A stretch of DNA of 8,190 nucleotides from the NCBI GenBank assembly GCA_031285945.1, contig JAITVF010000135.1, forward strand, positions 1 through 8,190, written 5' to 3'. Below, one piece after another: positions 6,264 through 8,190 of the stretch. Under the pieces are notes generated by a model. That model was not told the DNA's origin. It did not search any database and saw only the letters and a list, made by a program, of their open reading frames with translations. The position numbers were made by a program, and so were the translations under genes. Numbering within the stretch: position 1 is the first letter of the stretch; each line of letters begins with the position of its first letter. The stretch comes from Oscillospiraceae bacterium. GTDB lineage: Bacteria; Bacillota; Clostridia; Oscillospirales; Ruminococcaceae.

Positions 6264-7337
6264 ATGAATAAACGTATGAGGTATATCCTTGTAAACAGCG
6301 CTGTTCCTCTGTTGTTTATCCTCATCAGCGCGGTCGCGATCCCCATCTCCAATTTTTCCGGGATGTATCTGCTCAGCGAGATTATAACAAGGCTTACCCG
6401 CAACTCCTTTATGGTTCTTTCGCTGCTGCTGCCGGTTATGGCGGGAATGGGCATCAACTTTGGCCTTATCCTGGGCGCCATGGCCGGCCAGATCGGGCTC
6501 ATTTTTGTAACCGAGTGGGGGATACTCGGCGCGGGCGGGCTTACCGTCGCGGCCATTGTGGGCACGCCCATAGCGATTCTCTTTGGCTGGTTCGCGGGGA
6601 ACGTTCTCAACCGGGCAAAAGGCCGCGAGATGATAACCTCCATGATCTTCGGCCTCTTTATGTCGGGTATTTATCAGTTCTTTCTTCTTTATCTCTGCGG
6701 CTCGATCATACCCTTTAGCCGCCCCAACCTGATACTTTCCCGCGGCTACGGCGTCCGCAACGCGATCGACCTAGAGGTTATGGGCGGTTTTGACAATCTG
6801 CTTAAGGTCTGGGTAAACGGTATTGCCTTCCCGGTCGGAACCTTTATTATCATCGGGGTGCTCTGTGTCTTTACCTGGTGGTTCCGCAAGACAAAGCTTG
6901 GCCAGAACATGCGCGCGGTCGGGCTTGACCTTGACGTTTCCGGCAGCTCGGGTATACCTGTGGAGAAAACAAGGATGCAGGCCGTTATCATCTCGACCGT
7001 TCTCTCCTGCTACGGGCAGATCATCTACCTGCAAAACGTGGGCTCCCTCAACACCTACAACGGCGCGGATCAGGCCGCCCTTTTCGCGGCCGCCGCCCTC
7101 CTTGTCGGCGGCGCCACGGTCAGCAGGGCCACCGTCGTAAACGGAATCGTAGGCACGGCGCTCTTCCACCTCAACTTTATCGTGATGCCGGTCGCCGGTA
7201 AAAATTTGACCGGCCAGGCTATGCTGGGCGAGTATTTCCGTATGTTTGTATCCTACGGAATCGTTACCACCGCCCTTATACTTCACGCCTGGAGCCGGAA
7301 GAAAAACACCGACAGCGCAAGAGCTGAGCGTAAATAA
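6264..7337 (+). CDS. ABC importer permease 2 (BPD_transp_2 family)
   Basis: This 357-residue membrane protein has about eight to nine hydrophobic helices, starting at about 9-30. It carries the paralogous landmarks of permease 1: GINFG (63-67) and the coupling loop KTKLGQNMRAVGLD (209-222) followed by the SGSSGI segment (226-231). Two different permeases per ATPase point to a heterodimeric pore, as in nucleoside/BMP-type importers. The start at 6264 is chosen because GCGAGG (6251-6256) lies seven bases upstream. An in-frame ATG at 6234 would overlap the previous gene by 26 bases and add ten charged residues with no ribosome binding site. The C-terminus (344-357) is a charged tail after the last helix. 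This is the last gene of the operon; a large hairpin follows 22 bases after the stop. Confidence 0.93.
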   Translation: MNKRMRYILVNSAVPLLFILISAVAIPISNFSGMYLLSEIITRLTRNSFMVLSLLLPVMAGMGINFGLILGAMAGQIGLIFVTEWGILGAGGLTVAAIVGTPIAILFGWFAGNVLNRAKGREMITSMIFGLFMSGIYQFFLLYLCGSIIPFSRPNLILSRGYGVRNAIDLEVMGGFDNLLKVWVNGIAFPVGTFIIIGVLCVFTWWFRKTKLGQNMRAVGLDLDVSGSSGIPVEKTRMQAVIISTVLSCYGQIIYLQNVGSLNTYNGADQAALFAAAALLVGGATVSRATVVNGIVGTALFHLNFIVMPVAGKNLTGQAMLGEYFRMFVSYGIVTTALILHAWSRKKNTDSARAERK

Positions 7338-7358
7338 TCTCTGGCCTCGAGAGACCGA

Positions 7359-7402
7359 CGCCCGGATACCGTTATCCCCTGAGTGGATACGGTATCCGGG
7401 CG
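7359..7402. terminator. Large hairpin between convergent genes, probable 3'-end element
   Basis: The 5' arm (7359-7377) and the 3' arm (7385-7402) pair as CGCCCGGATACCGT against ACGGTATCCGGGCG, then by further pairs after a single bulged T (7372 or 7373). The loop is seven bases (7378-7384). It lies 22 bases after the permease 2 stop. Neither side has a T tract, so classical intrinsic termination is doubtful. Its symmetry means it could act on the transporter mRNA and on the opposing bPH_2 mRNA. Confidence 0.55.
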
Positions 7403-7457
7403 ATTGTCATGCCGAATACGGCTCACGGTGGGGGAATCCCGACATAGATTTTTCCTG

Positions 7458-7475
7458 TATAGCCGATCGCCTATA
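7458..7475. repeat. 18-bp near-palindrome between convergent genes
   Basis: TATAG (7458-7462) and CTATA (7471-7475) flank a palindromic CGATCG core (7464-7469). Only bases 7463 and 7470 break the symmetry. It lies 18 bases beyond the stop of the minus-strand gene. A function as a protein site or a transcript-end fold cannot be decided. Confidence 0.3.
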
Positions 7476-7492
7476 ACGGTCAACGGTGCTTT

Positions 7493-7921
7493 TTACGAAA
7501 AAAACACCGAGACCAGCCGCTCGGCCTCCTCAGCTCTTAGCCCGGGCATAAGTATCCTCCCCCCGGGGGCGACGATAATAAGGGACGAAAGCCCGAAGTA
7601 GCGGTGTATTGGCGATGAGCTAAGCCGCAAAAACTGGACGCTCCCAAAGGGCGCCGTGCGGGAAATTCTTAAGAAGACGCCGCCTGTCTGAATAAACCTG
7701 TCTTCCTCCACCGCAAGGGATAGCCGCTTAAAGCGGGAGGGCAGGTACCAGAGGTAGCAGAGTAAAAACAGCGTGAGCCACAGGGCGCTGGCGGCCCACC
7801 AGCCGGGCTCTCCCGGCGAAAAGATAAGCGAGGATAAAAAGGCGGGAACAAAAGCCGCCCCCACCAGCGAGGCCCGCCAGACGGTGAGTATGCGGGGCTG
7901 GGGGGTCAGGGTAACATTCAC
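7493..7921 (-). CDS. Small bPH_2 (bacterial PH, YdbS-like) membrane protein
   Basis: This 142-residue protein has two hydrophobic helices (about 13-33 and 42-60) joined by a short Pro/Gly-containing turn. A cytoplasmic-side beta-rich domain (about 62-142) follows and resembles the bPH_2 (DUF304) family; the recognisable core is TAPFGSVQFLRL (89-100) followed by HRYFGLSSLIIV (106-117). YdbS/YdbT relatives are membrane-anchored proteins of poorly defined role. The start is a GTG (complement of 7919-7921) preceded on the minus strand by AAGGAGG (complement of 7929-7935), seven bases away. The gene converges on the ABC operon and is not part of it. Two tandem palindromic repeats lie directly upstream, so its leader may be highly structured or its promoter may lie inside them. 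The family call rests on recalled motif similarity only. Confidence 0.75.
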   Translation of the reverse strand: MNVTLTPQPRILTVWRASLVGAAFVPAFLSSLIFSPGEPGWWAASALWLTLFLLCYLWYLPSRFKRLSLAVEEDRFIQTGGVFLRISRTAPFGSVQFLRLSSSPIHRYFGLSSLIIVAPGGRILMPGLRAEEAERLVSVFFS

Positions 7922-7938
7922 GGCGCCGCCTCCTTTTT

Positions 7939-8018
7939 TTTGATACTACTCCGCATTTAAAATACTTCTTTCTATAGCTCCCCCCGCCTCTGGCGGGGGG
8001 AGCCATAGAGTAATATTA
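7939..8018. repeat. Palindromic intergenic element, copy 1
   Basis: This is the first of two directly repeated 80-bp units. The core is a 17-position stem (7972-7988 with 7992-8008) around a TCT loop, with GC-rich arms such as GCTCCCCCCGCC. One A/C mismatch (7976/8004) interrupts it. Outer arms TGATACTACTC (7941-7951) and GAGTAATATTA (8008-8018) form an imperfect 11-bp terminal inverted repeat. The nested layout resembles a very short MITE or a REP-like element. It begins right after the T-rich tract upstream of the bPH_2 ribosome binding site. Confidence 0.85.
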
Positions 8019-8099
8019 TTTGATACTACTCCGCATTTAAAATACTTCTTTCTATGGCTCCCCCCGCCTCTGGCGGGGGAAGCCATAGAGTAATATTAT
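8019..8099. repeat. Palindromic intergenic element, copy 2
   Basis: The second direct copy keeps the 80-bp period. It differs from copy 1 at two positions within the unit: 8056 is G where 7976 is A, and 8080 is A where 8000 is G. The first change restores the pair that is broken in copy 1; the second breaks a different pair (8060/8080). The loop and outer arms are unchanged. Confidence 0.85.
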
Positions 8100-8190
8100 A
8101 AAAGCATTTTATTTGCGGATTAGAGCAATGCGCCAAAATAACCGGGAATTCGATGCCGGATGGCCATGCCCGCTATAGCAATTGTAGATA
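8100..8190. other. Window edge, no gene recognised
   Basis: The last 91 bases contain no supported coding region. The complement of 8095-8100 reads TATAAT and could be a -10 box for the minus-strand bPH_2 gene, but no fitting -35 box is seen 16-18 bases further out. CTATAGCAATTG (8173-8184) repeats a 12-base word found at 1825-1836. Confidence 0.4.

Noticed and set aside
5576..6643. A 355-codon minus-strand open frame opposite the permeases
   Set aside because: Its composition is rich in His, Arg and Pro without recognisable motifs, and it is antisense to two convincing membrane proteins.
7728..8006. A minus-strand frame starting inside the palindromic repeat with an Arg/Lys-rich stretch
   Set aside because: It is out of frame with the bPH_2 gene, begins in repeat DNA and has no ribosome binding site. 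The basic run comes from the purine tract of the real gene's ribosome binding site.
7939..8099. A CRISPR array
   Set aside because: There are only two units and they are directly adjacent with a two-base gap. Each is a nearly full-length palindrome, with no unique spacers and no cas genes nearby.

Overview
The window looks like a chromosomal segment of a moderately GC-rich, low-complexity-rich Bacillota (Clostridia-type) bacterium, or a close relative. The clues are strong AGGAGG-type ribosome binding sites, a near-consensus sigma-A promoter, TTG and GTG starts, and a Gram-positive style lipoprotein (LAAC lipobox plus a Pro/Ala/Thr/Asp linker). The genus cannot be read from the sequence. There is no sign of phage, conjugative or CRISPR functions.

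Layout. (1) 1-1804, plus strand: the 3' part of an isocitrate/isopropylmalate dehydrogenase family gene, followed 19 bases later by an M24 (creatinase/Xaa-Pro peptidase fold) gene; the pair looks like the end of an operon. (2) 1805-2251: a 447-base gene-free stretch with three hairpins (the last terminator-like), a near-perfect 20-bp palindrome and a consensus-like promoter. (3) 2252-7337, plus strand: a complete ABC importer operon. It encodes a DUF3798-type substrate-binding lipoprotein, a tandem-domain ATPase of the ribose/nucleoside importer type, and two BPD_transp_2 permeases. A strong 16-18 bp hairpin separates the lipoprotein gene from the ATPase; the ATPase and first permease overlap by ATGA, and the second permease follows four bases after the stop of the first. 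(4) 7338-7492: a convergent intergenic region with a large hairpin. (5) 7493-7921, minus strand: a small two-helix membrane protein with a bacterial PH (bPH_2, YdbS-like) domain. (6) 7939-8099: two tandem copies of an 80-bp-period palindromic element with nested inverted repeats, directly upstream of the bPH_2 gene. The last 90 bases hold no recognisable gene.

Working model: the importer captures an unknown small molecule through the DUF3798 lipoprotein. The neighbouring dehydrogenase and M24-fold enzyme are candidates for processing it, but they sit behind a terminator-like hairpin and are probably a separate transcript. The most interesting points are the unassigned substrate, the M24 protein that has lost most of its metal ligands, the RNA-level control suggested between the binding protein and the transporter genes, and the tandem palindromic element.
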